The notes under the pieces are model-generated. The model did no database searches. It was not told the DNA's origin and saw nothing but the letters and a program-made list of their open reading frames with translations. 64,000 nucleotides of DNA from Branchinecta lynchi (Eukaryota > Arthropoda > Branchiopoda > Anostraca > Branchinectidae). The DNA lies in the NCBI GenBank assembly GCA_023053575.1, contig JAKZAP010000006.1, positions 18,609,280-18,673,279 of the forward strand, in the 5' to 3' direction. A program made the translations under genes and the position numbers. Positions 45,996 to 58,031 of the stretch are shown in pieces (the stretch's first letter is position 1; each line of letters starts with the position of its first letter).

Positions 45996-46353
45996 AAGTC
46001 AATTATGGTGGTTCTCGTCCATATAGCCACTAACTATATAAAAAAGATAATTTTACACTAGTTTAGATATAGGCTATAAAGACTTGTCAAACATAACACA
46101 AACTATTCAAATCCATATATAATCACTGATTCGAGTTTAAATTAATGAAGGCGGGAACAAATCTTCTCAGTTAACGGATCGTTGCGTGTTTAATTGGCTG
46201 CAGTTTGGGTATTGGCTGAGCCACCACTCGTCTCAGGCCGTACTCTAGCCGCTAAAAAATCTGGGGGGAGGATATCACGTAGTGCTGGTGTATTCAAGAT
46301 TTTAGTTCCAAACATTAACGAGAGTTTTTCACTGCGCTTAAACAGGGTTTCTT

Positions 46354-47696
46354 AAAGCACAATGGACACTTCTAATGCTTTAATTTATATTAAATGCTTC
46401 ACAAATAAACATTTCCGACTTCCTTTAGAAGGTGCTACGAAAATCGGCCGTTTTCTTGTTATCCCTTGTCTTTACCTCTCTGGCATTTCGGTGATCCAAA
46501 TCTTAGGAGCTGGGATATCGTGGCAGGAAATTCAGAAACTCCGAGCAATGCTTGATATAAAAGGATATATTTGAGATGTCACCAAAGTCAAGCCGCAGAT
46601 GCAGTTTACCTGATTGTTCTAGTGTTTCATCAGAAGTTCCATGGTTTAAATTGCCTATTAAAAGTTTTTCTTTGTGGAATAGTGTTGTGAAGCTTGATTA
46701 GCTTGCTTTATAAAATGTACCAAAATATGCAATAAGCTTATAAAAAATAACATAGCTACAAAAATCATTCAAAAACAAATAACCTATTCAAATCCGAATT
46801 ACACAAGCTGATTTATGCATAAAGTATAGATCTACTAAGTATTATAAGAAACATAACTTTTATCTTTGTCCAAGCTAATAAATTGAGCATGTACTGGCCC
46901 AAAAAATTACGCTTTGAAATATCACAGAGAGGAAACTGTTGAAGAAGCTGCTGATCTAGAGGGTAAGCATTGTGCCTAGGTTGTTACAGAGTGGGATTGG
47001 GGTAGTTTGATGTGCCCATTGAACTTTAAAGCACAATGGACACTTCTAATGCTTCACTTTGTATTAAATGCTTCACAAATAAACATTTCCGACTTCCTTT
47101 AGAAGGCGCAACGAAAATCGGCCGTTTTCTTGTTATCCCTTGTCTTTACCTCTCTGGCATTTCGGCGCTCCAAATCTTAGGAGCTGGGATATCGTGGCAG
47201 GAAATTCAAAAACTCCCAGCAATGCTTGATAGAAAAGGATATATTTGAGATGTCACGCCGCAGATGCAGTCTAAGTGATTGTTCTAGTGTTTCATCAGAA
47301 GTTCCATGGCTTAAAGTGCCTATTAAAAGTTTTTCTTTGTGGAATAGTGTTGTGAAGCTTGATTAGCTTGCTTTATTAAATGTACCAGAATATGCAATAA
47401 GCTTATAAAAAATAACATAGTTACAAACAATCATTAAATAGAAATAACCTATTCAAATCTGAATTATACAAGCGGATTTATGCATAAAATAAAGATCTAC
47501 TGGGTATTTCAAGAAACATCACTTTTATCTTTGTCCAAGCTAGTAAATTGAGCATGTACTGGCCCAAAAAATTACGCTTTGAAATATCACAGAGAGGAAA
47601 CTGTTGAAAAAGCTGCTGATCTAGGGGGTAAGCATTGTTCCTAGGTTATTACAGAGTGGTATTGGGGTAGTTTGATGTACCCATTGAACTTTAAGG
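46354..47696 (+). repeat. tandem duplication, 674-bp unit
   Basis: Copies at 46354-47027 and 47028-47696 start AAAGCACAATGGACACTTCT and end GAACTTTAA. Each contains a 70-codon frame starting MDTSNA. The few amino acid differences between copies (such as VIQ/ALQ and LRAM/LPAM) show no sign of protein constraint, so it is not called a gene. A third partial copy lies at 26180. Confidence 0.9.
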
Positions 47697-48356
47697 AGAT
47701 CTACTGGGATATCAAAAGGGGTTATACTTGCCCTCCTGAGATTCTTTAACTTAATACTAACTTCAGTGGGACTTGTTTCAGGGTAATCCAAGAAGTCTGG
47801 AGGTACATTAGGTATTTCATCTATAGGGAGGGGAGGGAGGGTCTGAACAATTGTTGCAAGGTGTGAGTTTAACTTCCAGTCTCCGGTTCACTTTCATCGA
47901 GATTGAAGTCCACACCCTGTTGAGTTTTACCTATAATCTGCATAATACAACGGAACCACTGGCTAGGTTTCGACTCAAAAAGGTGGTTTACTTTCTTATC
48001 AACATAGGTGCCAGCAGCAGCCCTCGTCATTTTTCTAATTTTAGTTTTGTGCCTATTGGCTTGAACCCGATTGCCTTGCCGGAACAAGCGTCTCTTCTCC
48101 AACATCACAGATTTGATATTTTTCGATATATAGGATATGCGCGATGTTAAGAGATGCGTTTTGCAGTTTTTCCGGAAAGCAAGTTTTACGCTTTTCTAGT
48201 AATGTTTCCTGGAGAACAATGGCTTGATTTTCTACTGTACTTGCTGTTAGAACCTTCTCCCACTTCTCTTCACAAAGCCATTCACCGAATTTCAGCAGTC
48301 CTTCATCAGTGATGGGTCTACTTGTAGTTGAAGTAGTCGTTCGTATATCCTGCTCA
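47697..48356 (-). pseudogene. non-LTR retrotransposon remnant: endonuclease-RT linker, antisense in intron 3
   Basis: Read downward from 48356: RPITDEGLLKFGEWLCEEKW, then EKVLTASTVENQAIVLQETL. After a frameshift near 48107 comes MLEKRRLFRQGNRVQANRHK, then VNHLFESKPSQWFRCIMQII. Another frame change follows to HLATIVQTLPPLPIDEIP and ITPFDIPVDL. This order (RPITDxG, W..V, KSKPxxW, L.PL, PxDIPxxL) is the linker between endonuclease and reverse transcriptase in Jockey-like elements. It stops just before the polymerase. Bounded by A12 on one side and the 674-bp repeat on the other. Confidence 0.75.
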
Positions 48357-49239
48357 TTTTTTGGGATCCCAAAACGTAAGTGGAGGGATACCTATGACGT
48401 CGTAAAAGTTGTCAGTCTGTGAACACGATAGCTCTCGAAGGGAATGAGGTATTTTGATGAAACTTGGTGTGAGGATCCTTCCGGTCAAGGGTCGAGTTAA
48501 TAGATGGGCTCTGAAGCCCTACATTTGGGGTGGGCGATGTGGTTCAAATTAAGGGGCTAGCAAAATATATTTAAACAGCTAATGAGATAGTCGATTAAGG
48601 GGTAAGAAGACAGGCTGAATACGATAATGAAAACTATTTCCCGCCGGGCAAGTAGTTCGCCCGGAATCCGGCCAAAAGCGGAAAGGTTGTTATCAGTGAT
48701 GGGTCTTCTTGTAGTTGTAGTAGTCATATACTCAGTTTTTGGGATCCCAAAACGTAAGTGGAGGGATACCTGTTACATTGACAAAGTTGTCCCTCTGTTC
48801 GTCCGTCTGTCTGAATAAATGAATGAATGAAGGGTCTGTTAAAAAATATTAGAATCTTCAATGCCCAGAGGCGAACATGTAAGGGACTAATTACCCTCGA
48901 ATCAACAATACAAACTTCGACAAAAATAAAAAAAAAAAGAAAGAAAGAAAGAAGCTTGACTTACCCGGTATGGGACGCCCAACCAAAAAAACAACAACAA
49001 CAAAACATTTTCAACCAGAATCACTACTAACTATCCAAAACGTATATCCTGAATCCGTATATGAAAATTATTTCCTCGCAGGATAAATAGTTCGCCCGGA
49101 ATCCAGCTAAAACCAGAAAGTTTTGTCTGAATGTTTTAGGAAGTCTGACAAATATCTCTCAAAGCCCCGATTGTCTGGATAAAAGAGTCCAAGAATTATT
49201 AAAATTTTTGGGATCCCGTCGAAACCTTATGGTCTTGTT
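48357..49239 (+). mobile_element. family A element copy A12, duplicated and interrupted
   Basis: A 5' palindrome at 48357 and a second at about 48738 are both preceded by CAGTGATGGGTCT.CTTGTAGTTG, so flank plus element start is duplicated about 375 bp apart. A stretch at about 48815-49030 with AATAAATGAATGAATGAA and an AAAGAAAGAAAGAAAG tract interrupts it. The 3' end TTTGGGATCCCGTCGAAACC..GGTCTTGTT closes it. Confidence 0.75.
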
Positions 49240-49561
49240 AAAGTAATAATAGGTAAAAGCTTCTACCGTTTGGGCACCCCTTGTTTGTAATTAAAGTAAT
49301 CAACCGTTGGTGTATCATCAACCATGTCTTTCCGGGATACAAAAAATGTCACGGTGTTTTACCATAAAATTTTTTTTTTTGCAATAAATCATTCAATGTT
49401 CCAATGGGCGTTCCGTCGACCACTAGGAAAGGTTGGCTGTTCGCTTACTCTCAGAATTCGGCTTGGCTGCTTAGTTCATATTCGTTCGTCTGGTGCAAGT
49501 TTGACAGAAATGCGAATCTGTAGCATGGATAAAAAAAATAGCCGTCATATTTTTTTTGTAG

Positions 49562-49670
49562 GATGAAGACAACGAGAGCAGCGAAAAGAAAAGTGCCAAG
49601 GATGCTCTGCTACTGTGGTGTCAACGGAAGACTAATGGATACCCATATGTCAATATCAAGGATTTTACAG
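49562..49670 (+). CDS. SPTBN5: beta-heavy spectrin, coding exon 4 (GC donor)
   Basis: Encodes residues 139-174 plus one base. The acceptor is [47 protein letters not shown] links CH1 to CH2 and starts CH2. The exon must end at ACAG (49670) to join exon 5 in frame as DFT-G-SWRDG. The intron therefore starts GCAAGT, a GC donor in an otherwise ideal CAG|GCAAGT context. The nearest GT (49675) would shift the frame. Confidence 0.92.
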
Positions 49671-50848
49671 GCAAGTCCATTTATATCTGTCTCTGTTCGC
49701 CGTTTAGCAGACGTGTATGGAAAAACAAATGCCAGAACAGCAAAAGCAAGGCATCTGTAGGCGAAGACACTAATGGAGTGCCTTCAAAAAAAAAAGTCCG
49801 GCCTGTCTGTATCCGATTAGGTGCGTCACACCCAGCCTTTACAGGGCTAAGCTCTGCTTGGGTCACTAGTGATAAGAAATAAATGGTTCCCTTCTCTTGT
49901 TCCTGCGCGATTTGTAATTGGTTAGCTTAGCTTATCTCTAGTTTCGGTTGGCTTGAGGTTTAAAATCCTGATGGATTGTATAATTTTTGACGCGGTTCGA
50001 AAAATATCCTGTTTAGATTTCTCTCAGAATGTGAGAAAAATCTCTCTCGTAATCTCCGCGAGTAGACGGAAGTGGGTTTAACGAACATGATTTACTGGGA
50101 TTTGAGAGCCCATCTTCTGTAGATCCTAGTTTTCCCAAGTTAGAAATAATGTATTAGGTGCTCTTGGTTTTAGGGAAAGAAGAATATGTTTCCACTGGAA
50201 ACAGACGATGTCGATTATTGATTTCAGTACACTGCAGTGGGAACTTTGGAAGTTCGTTATTTTGATTTGATTTAATTTACAGCCTTGGTAAGTCGTGAAC
50301 ACTGATCTGTTCATTACGTTAATTTCAGCACTTAACTTTTTTTCGGAAAGAAGCCTTTTCTAATCGTGACGTTTAGAACTCCCAGCCCAGTTTGACAGAA
50401 TGTGCGATGCGAGACGACGACAGTCTCATCCTGGTCGCATCAGAGTCTTGATATAATAAATAGGCCTCACATACCGATGTGTGAAGATCGTTAAACTTGA
50501 ACTAAAAATGCTCATGGGCAGGAACTCCAGGTTTGATAAGCCTACTTGGGCTTTGGCTACCTCGTGGATCATTTTCTATATATGTCCTTGTTCGCAACTC
50601 AACACCCTAGTCGCGCTTTATTTTTCGTAATCCATTTTTTATTCCGGTGCCTTCAGTGCCCTTATTTTTCAGTCTGAATCGAGCGGTCATGTATTGACAA
50701 ACCTGATTTGACTGAGATAAAACTAGAGAACATCTCGCAGTATTTACTGTTTATGTTCCAATATTCTGAAATAATCGAATAAGCCTATTTTAAGACTCAG
50801 CCTGCTTTTAAAAAAATATCCGCTGTTTTCTGTCTTAAGACTGGCACT

Positions 50849-52371
50849 TGCCTTCCGGCTAAGTGCCATATACCGATCACTTTTCCGTCGGTCTGTCGGT
50901 CGGTCAGTCCGGTGATTGCGAGTTAGGGTACTTCCAGATGTGCTAGGACGATGAAACTTGGCAGGCGTATTGGGGACCCGACTAAACTAACTTGGAAATA
51001 GTCACTTCCTTGGTCCCACCACCGCGAGGGGAGTGGAGGGAGGGGAATCGGGAAGATTGACGTATGTGTAACTTTTAAACGGGGAATCGGATCTTTTTTT
51101 TATTTATTTATTAATAGAAAAAGACGTTAAGCCGAAGCTTCTCTAATGAAACTTAAGATGTCGAAAGACCTCATGTCACACTTCAAGTCCGGAAGGATCC
51201 GTTTACTTTGGGGGAGTTGAAGGGGTGGGGGGGGGGGCGGAAATCGTGTGACATGTTCAGAGTGGATGATCGGGATGAAACTTGTTGCGAAGAACAAGCA
51301 TGAACCCTAGATACATAGTTGACAAGACCGGACCGGATCCGGGCACTGTGGGGTGAGTTGGAGGGAGGGTTCCGAAATTCCGGTGATTTCGAGTTAAGAT
51401 GCTTCCTCATGTGCTAGCACGATGAAAATTGGCAGGCATATGAGGGACTCGACCATTTTAACGTGAGAACAGTCATTTCTCAAATTTCACCATCGTTTGG
51501 TGAGGAAAGAACTCATGTCTCAGATGTCCCATTTCAAGTGCGGGATCCGATAAATGTGGGAGGAGTTGAGGGGGGGGGGGAGAGGGCACTGGAAATTTTG
51601 TGTCACGCTTAGAATGTAGTGACTGGGATGACACTTGTTGGGAAGAACAAGCATCAGTGACAGAACCGTACCGGATTTGGGCACTCTCGGAGTAGTTGGT
51701 GACTGGGATGACACTTGCTGGGAAGAACAAGCATCTGTGACAGAACTGGACCGGATTTGGGCACTCTCGGAGGAGTTTGGGGGGGGGGGGGGGCGGAATT
51801 CCGATGATAGCGATTTGTACTTCTAGATGTGTTAGGAAGATGAAACTCGGCTTGAACATTAGAGACATGATAAGATTGGCTTAGAAATTGTCGCTTCCCA
51901 GATCCGTACATCCGTACTCATTTTAACCGCAAAGTAAAAAAAATACTTTTATGCAAACATTTAACGATCCCCATGAGTCCATGATCATTTCTGCATTAAG
52001 GGTTTTGCTTAGAAATTAATTTCTAGCACCCTTAAAGTGCACATCTTAACCGAAAAGTCAGAAAAATACTTTTGACCAAACCCTATATATTCATCATCCT
52101 GAAGGTCCCACGATTATGTTTGTCTCAAGGGTTTTGATTGTAGATGAATTTCGAGCGACCATAAAGTGCGCATCATCACAGCCAAGTGCAAAAATAAAAT
52201 ACCTTTTTACCAAATGATACATTTTCGTGATTTCCAATGGCCCATGATAATTTTTATCTCAAGGGTTTTGCTTCCAAATTATCACAGTAAACCCGCTGAG
52301 TGGCAAGTTCCTATTTTAATTATATGGCCCATCCTTGCAAGTGCCATACGAACTTATAGCTCTTGTTCTGC
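50849..52371 (+). mobile_element. family B element copy B7, complete ends
   Basis: It has the 5' palindrome TGGCACTTGCCTTCCGGCTA..AGTGCCATA, CCGTCGGTCTGTCGGTCGGT and about six monomers. An 80-bp tandem duplication lies at 51621-51700 and 51701-51780. An AAGGGTTTTGCTT 3' domain follows. The 3' end is TTGCAAGTGCCATACGAACT, TATAGCTCTTGTT. A retroelement-like insert (about 51092-51146, TTTATTTATTTATTAATAGA) lies in the first monomers. Confidence 0.8.
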
Positions 52372-53107
52372 CGAAGGAGCTTCTCGTAAACATTCGTCGG
52401 AGCACGATACGCATCGAGAATAGCGAAAAACGGCAAGTATGGAAATCAGTGAGGTGTCGTTGGGAATACTCTTGATGACTATCTCTCCTTGCCGATGCAA
52501 AATCTCCGGCCTCTCCGGGTAGCTAGTGGAAGAAAGGCAGAAGTGGTGTCACAGCTGCTCCCAAAGATCGCGGTGATGGATTGATTGACACAGGATTTGA
52601 GTCGTTGAGTTTGAGTCGTACGGACACGCTTACTCCTTCTTCCTGAGGATCAGTGGCGTGTGTTGGTCTTAGTCATATATAATATTACGGAGCGATAACG
52701 GAGCTATGTTGGATTGGCATTGTCGGTACGACGGTCCTTTTGGGTTATTTGTCCCGGTTCCAGGCAACAGGAGTAAGAATCCCTTCTGAAAACTGAACAA
52801 ATAAAATGCATTTAAGCAAACATTACTGAAAAATAAAACGATCCTAGTGAAACAGCACTGAGAGTGGCGCATCGAATCTAGTGATTAAACCGAGGCTCGT
52901 TGTGAAACAGATGAGTTCTCATCGACTCCTCGCTTCCGTTACGGTATGGTGAATGAAGAAGACATCCACGGTGATCGGGCTTCATTGAGATCTGTAAGTT
53001 AACTGTTGTGGGAGTTAATTTTCACTCAAGCATGAAGTTTTGCGGGTATTCAGCGGACCGTGATCAAGCTTTGCGGTGTACCTTCGTGCAGCAGCAGCAG
53101 GTTGACT

Positions 53108-53250
53108 ATTTTTGGGATCCCAAAACGTAAGTGGAGGGATACCTATGCCATCGCAAAAGTTGTGCGTCTGTATGTCTGTGCGCACTATAACTCTCGAAGG
53201 GAACGAGATATTTTGATGAAACTTGGTGTGAAGATTCTTTGGGTCAGGAG
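53108..53250 (+). mobile_element. family A fragment A13, 5' end only
   Basis: TTTTTGGGATCCCAAAACGT through GATGAAACTTGGTGTGAAGA. It is cut at 53250 by the left end of a family E element. Confidence 0.75.
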
Positions 53251-53300
53251 CAAGGCCGTATCCAGGGGGGAGGGGGGGGGGGGCTAGGCGGTTCGAACTT
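53251..53300. mobile_element. family E left end
   Basis: CAAGGCCGTATCCAGG followed by G runs matches the E1 termini. No right end or flank duplication is found downstream, so this is a fragment or its partner has decayed. Confidence 0.55.
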
Positions 53301-54231
53301 CGAACCCACCCACCCCAAACTCACAAAAGTAATCGTTTTTTGTAGGCTTCAAAATCTGATATCTGATATATGCTATTGAGATAGTTATTGAGATAGTTTT
53401 CAGGCTCAACTTATAGACGAACCTGCAATCTCATCTGACTTTTTCGATTAGCGTCGTCAAATAATAACTAAAGTAATAACAGTTTATTGGAAAGGCAAAT
53501 ACGGCCATGCACTATACTCCTAATGATCTACAGTAAACTTGGTCTGAAGGAATGCTTATAATTATAATTACTGTCAGTATTCGAACAATTAACGTCTGGA
53601 CCATTTTTTCGCTGGTCATGTTTGATTGCGGGGACCCCAGCTGATTATACTCTCTGAGTCTTTTGCCGGGCAAGACCGTGCTAATTGAGCGACTGATGCA
53701 GTGACGGTATTCTGAAGCCTGAATATCAGTTGTTCGGGAGAAAACAATAAATAAAATGTGTGATTAATAATTTCGTCTGTGTCCCACCATTTCATGACTT
53801 TTGTTTTTTCTCTCGTGAAATTTGTATTCTGGGACTTCGAATCATGTTCTTACGTCTAAAACACACTGTCTCCTTTACGAGAATTATTTGTATGTTTAGA
53901 ACGCTTAGCAACACTAATTGATGCTCAAAAAGGAAAAGGCTTGACACGCCTTTTCTCGAATTTCCCTTACGCCGTTATCTGCAGTTATCTGCAGGTTCTG
54001 TCTGTTCTCGGCAGGAATTCCGAGGCTTTTTTCCGATTCTTTGGAAAAGAATGCCGGAATGTTTGGATTGCGCCACGTCACAATCAGTTTTCTTGTAGAA
54101 ATCAAGTGAATTGACTATGCTGTCCCGCGAGAATGTGCTGTCCCGCGAGAACTACTGTAACAGTTCACGAAGAAACGAGAAGGGTGGGGACAAAGTAGAA
54201 GGAGAATGGATAGTTTCGGCCCTCAGCTGTT

Positions 54232-54735
54232 TAAGTTTCCGGACCCCTCCCCCCCCCCCACCAGCTTCCCTCACAGTGCCCGAACCCGGTCCGGTTCTGT
54301 CACTGTCGTATCTAGGTCTTGTGCTTTTTTTTCCCCATCAAGTTTCATCCCAATCGGTCCACTCTAAGCGTGCCACAAGATTTCCGGTTCCCCCATCCGC
54401 CTCCCCATCACATTCATCTGATCCGGTCATCCGAGACACGACGTCTTTCCAAATATCAAGTTTCGATAAGATCCGATCACCTGTCCAAAATTTATACTTA
54501 CCTCCAGATTCCGGATCCCTCCTCCCTCCACTCCCCCAACGATGGACGGGTTGGGGAACTGACTATTTATGAGCGAATCATGTCAGGTCTCTAATGTTCA
54601 AGCCAAGTTTCATCGTCCTAGCACATCTGGAAGTAGCCTACCTTATATCGCGATCATCGGAATTCCGTACCCCCCCCCCCCTCTAACTCCACCCACAGTA
54701 CCCAAATCTAATCCGGTTAAGATCTGATCACCCGT
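54232..54735 (-). mobile_element. family B fragment B8
   Basis: C-rich boxes, GTGCCCGAACCCGGTCCGGT, CATCAAGTTTCATCCCAATC and CCGATCACC identify B monomers on the - strand. No palindromic end or CTTGTT end is present. The 153-codon and shorter frames here are repeat shadows. Confidence 0.7.
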
Positions 54736-55609
54736 TCCAAAGTTATTCATTCTTCGACATTGCGCATTCCCCTTCTCTCCACCCCCACCCCGGGGAAAAG
54801 AAAAATAAACACAAAATAGTGAAAAATTGGAGAGAAAAAGGAAACAAAACAAGGAAAAGTTATCAGTTTCCACAAAAGACAGACAAGTTAAAACACGAAA
54901 AGGGGGTAAGAGGCTGGTGTGGCGTAAGGTATGACAAAGCTGACCCCAACAGTTTCCTGGGAGGAAGCAGTAACTTCTCCGGAGACGGCTTTATGGTGGG
55001 GCTAGAGGAGTAAAGGTGGCAACTTTTTTTTTTTGATAAACTGAACTATAAACAAAACTATTTGCTATTATGAACTTCCTAACTATATCTGTTCACGTTA
55101 AAACGCACGGACCGCAGTTGACAATACTTTTTTTTGCGGACCCCGGCCGGGAGTCGCATGCACAGCTGGGGATGATTGCTTGTCGAAGCTACGTCACTAG
55201 TATTGCAATATCTATGCAAGGTGGTGAGTCAGAGGACCATCTACGTCGATCATCATAAACTTAAAGTAAGGCGGAATCCATATGTACCTGCCACCAGCTT
55301 TTTGAAACAAATCAAAATACCATGGCAAATCAAACTATGCATTCAACAGGTCCAGTCTAGTAAATTCTACCGTCACTGCCAAGATGGTTACTGATTGCAA
55401 AATCCGGAGGTCAGTTGAAAGTGCAGTATTCCTTCCAGAATCATTTACGCAAAATAAAGAAAGTGTTTAGGTTTAAGGTGTACCCCTAAAAAAAAGAGAA
55501 GAAAACTGAAAAACTCTGTAGTCACATGAATCAGAATCCTTTTTATTTTTCCGAATATTCGTTAAAATAGCCTGGGATTATACTATGTATACATGCTGAC
55601 TGTTCTGTC

Positions 55610-56294
55610 AGCCTCGTACTAGGTTGATGTCAGTCTTTCTCGCACAAGGAATTCCGCTGATCGCGAATTATGGTATGCTAGGACGACGAAATTTGGCTTG
55701 GACATCAGAAACTTGACAAGGTTGACTTGTCATTGAATTGTCACTTCTCAGATCCGACCATCACTAATCCTAAACGCAAAGCACAAAAATACTTTTAAGC
55801 AAAGTATACATTTTCACCATCCACATCAGCCCATGATCATTTTTGCCTTAAGGGTTTTGCTAAAAAACAATTTTTTGACCGAAAAATTTAAAAAAAATAC
55901 TTTTGGCCAAACGGTATGTACTCATTATCCCAAGGGCCCATGATAATTTTTGCCTCAAGGGTTTTCCTTACAAGTGAATTCCTTAAAGTACAAACAATAA
56001 TTTTGAGAAAAATATACATTTTCATGATTCCGATGAGTATATTATCATTTGTGCTTCAAGAGTGTTCAGTACAGATGAATCTCTAGCGCCCTGAGTGCCC
56101 ATCAGCACAGCCAAATGCTAAAATAAAATAGTTTTTACGAACAATACGTTCTCGCGATTTCCAAGGACCCATTATCATTCTTATCTCAGGGTTTTGCCTA
56201 CAGATTGTCACAAAAAAATCACGAATTGACGAATTCCTACTTTCATCCTCTGACCCAGCCTTGCAAGTGCCATATGAGCTGTCATTCTTGTTTA
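55610..56294 (+). mobile_element. family B fragment B9, 3' domain
   Basis: The start is inside a monomer (GCTAGGACGACGAAATTTGG). The AT-richer 3' domain with AAGGGTTTTGC repeats follows. The 3' end is TTGCAAGTGCCATATGAGCT, GTCATTCTTGTTT. Confidence 0.7.
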
Positions 56295-56344
56295 TACTTA
56301 AAGTTGAAACCGTAGGCTAATTTTTTCCGCTCCCTTCCTCTTTA

Positions 56345-56485
56345 TGTACTAAGATATTCTGTTTATTCTGTTCTGTTTTGCCCTAGCCAAGTACACATCT
56401 TGCGCCTTCGGGGCAGGAATTTTTATGTTAGTCGTATATTATTTCTTTAAATGTAATTAAATGTACTGAGCTGAACTGAACTTTT
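56345..56485 (+). mobile_element. 3' end of a retroelement with CTGAACTGAAC tail
   Basis: ATTCTGTTTATTCTGTTCTG, then AATTAAATGTACTGAGCTGAACTGAAC. The end resembles the - strand tail at 27020-27297. No coding remnant. Confidence 0.4.
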
Positions 56486-56973
56486 ATTCCACTTGTTTTC
56501 CCTTATTGAACTGTACGTTAAATTAGGAATACTGGTTCCCACGCTAATGTGCTCCCTTTTGCGAATGATATTCACCTTGCGGGAAGACAAGAGGCTTTCT
56601 TATTATTACTATTATCTGCGGTATCTGCGAAAACAACTAATTGCGGATTCAGTTACTGTGGTAACAGATGATAACATGGTATCTGCAAAAATGCAACTAA
56701 TCTCTGATCGTCCGGTAATTCTTCGGTAACAACATTCTTTGAAAAGGAAAGAAGTGTGATAAGAGGAAAGGGTATTGATTTATTTGATGTTATTTATTTA
56801 TTTTTTACCCCCCCCCCCCCAAGGGGGAATGAAGGAAAGATATAGCGGCCACAATCGGGATTCTTTTGTCTTAAAAGTGGCATTAATGGTAAATTGTTTG
56901 TTTAATTTATATGTTTTTTTTTATGAAATTAAAAAATGTCTATGTCTATGTCTAATGATTATTTTCCTTGCAG

Positions 56974-57251
56974 GCTCTTGGAGAGATGGAATGGGATTCA
57001 ACGCCCTCATCCACTCTCACAGACCCGACCTGATTGACTTCTCGTCCTTGAACCCGAAAGACTCACAGAGGAATCTGGAATATGCCTTTGATGTGGCTCA
57101 GAGAGAGCTAGGAATTGCGAAACTGCTGGACGCTGAGGACATAGATACGTTGAAACCTGATGAAAAGTCTGTCATGACTTACGTTGCGTCGTACTATCAC
57201 ACCTTTGCCCGGATGAAAACAGAAATGAAAGGGGGGAAAAGGATCGCAAAG
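56974..57251 (+). CDS. SPTBN5: beta-heavy spectrin, coding exon 5
   Basis: Completes codon 175 and encodes through residue 267. [80 protein letters not shown].. is the body of CH2. SWRDGxxFNALIHxxRPDL and PDEKSxMTYV are CH2 hallmarks. It ends GGKRIAK before GTAAAG, phase 0. The next exon should start the first spectrin repeat; none was identified up to 64000. Confidence 0.95.
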
Positions 57252-57645
57252 GTAAAGAGGAAATGCATTTTACTTTCTCTTCTGCTGTCTGCTTGAAACC
57301 AGAGGCGTTATTTCAAGGGGGGAGGCACTTGCCCCCCCCCCCAGGCTTTCGAAGGGATATCAAAATTACCCATGAAAATCGCAAAATCTATAAGAAAAGT
57401 AGTGATTCGATAACATTATGGCATACATTAGCGTGAAGTGGATATAACAAGGGCCAAAATTTGAACTTCAAAGCTGAGCTAATCCGGCACGACGCCGACT
57501 CCCCTCGTGGTTTCAAGTGAATATGACGTCCCGGTTTGAAACTGGATATGATGGCCTTCTGTGGCTCTAACATGATCAACTAGTCTCGGATCTGGCTCTG
57601 AAAGTCCCACCAATTGGCGAAACCGACCTTAGTATGTGAACCTTA
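57252..57645. other. unassigned sequence after exon 5
   Basis: Start of spectrin intron 5. A GGCACTTGCCCCCCCC segment at 57326-57341 has G and C runs like element borders, but no family end is certain. Confidence 0.4.
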
Positions 57646-58029
57646 CACTGTCAGAAGTTTCATAACAGATAGCGTATAGCACTTTCAAGAATAACACCTT
57701 TTCACTTAGAAATAAAGTTTTATGACCAATTAAGTTTACACTATTTCGTGCCTAGATCTCCAACAACACCTTCAGTTGGTAAAAATACTAATGGGAACGA
57801 AAGAAACATAACAGATAACATCCCAAAGTGTTTTCTGTTGAAACCGCGCATCCTTCTGTTGTCGTTATGTAACTTCTGACAGTGTAGTATTTTTACCTAT
57901 TGAAGGTGTTATTGGAGATCTAGGCAGGAAATAGTATAAACTTGAAAAGTCATAACAATTTATTTCTAAGCGAAAAGGTGTTATTCTTGAAAGTGTTATG
58001 CGCAATCTGTTATGAAACTTCTGACAGTG
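57646..58029. mobile_element. TA-flanked foldback element (Tc1/mariner-like MITE)
   Basis: The ends are CACTGTCAGAAGTTTCATAACAGAT and its inverse, each directly bordered by TA (57644-57645, 58030-58031). An inner pair, TCCAACAACACCTTCAGTTGGTAAAAATACTA against the inverted copy at about 57888-57920, shows a foldback. A third CTTCTGACAGTGTAG lies in the middle (57872-57888). The TA duplication suggests mobilisation by a Tc1/mariner transposase. Non-coding. Confidence 0.8.
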
Positions 58030-58031
58030 TA

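Larger units (their letters stand above)
44368..49561 (+). other. spectrin intron 3
   Basis: 5.2 kb. It contains A copy A11, the 674-bp tandem repeat, an antisense reverse transcriptase linker remnant and A copy A12. Unassigned stretches are 44368-44924 and 45996-46353, with nothing recognised apart from a G run at 44488-44499. Confidence 0.85.
49671..56973 (+). other. spectrin intron 4 (GC-AG)
   Basis: 7.3 kb from GCAAGT to TTTTCCTTGCAG. It contains B copies B7, B8 and B9, A fragment A13 and the start of an E element. No further exon is needed between exons 4 and 5. Unassigned stretches with nothing recognised: 49671-50848, 52372-53107, 53300-54231, 54736-55609. Confidence 0.85.

Noticed and set aside
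46362..47248. Repeated 70-codon frame MDTSNA.. in the 674-bp unit, considered as a gene
   Set aside because: The few differences between copies mostly change amino acids, and the third copy lacks the start; no sign of protein constraint.
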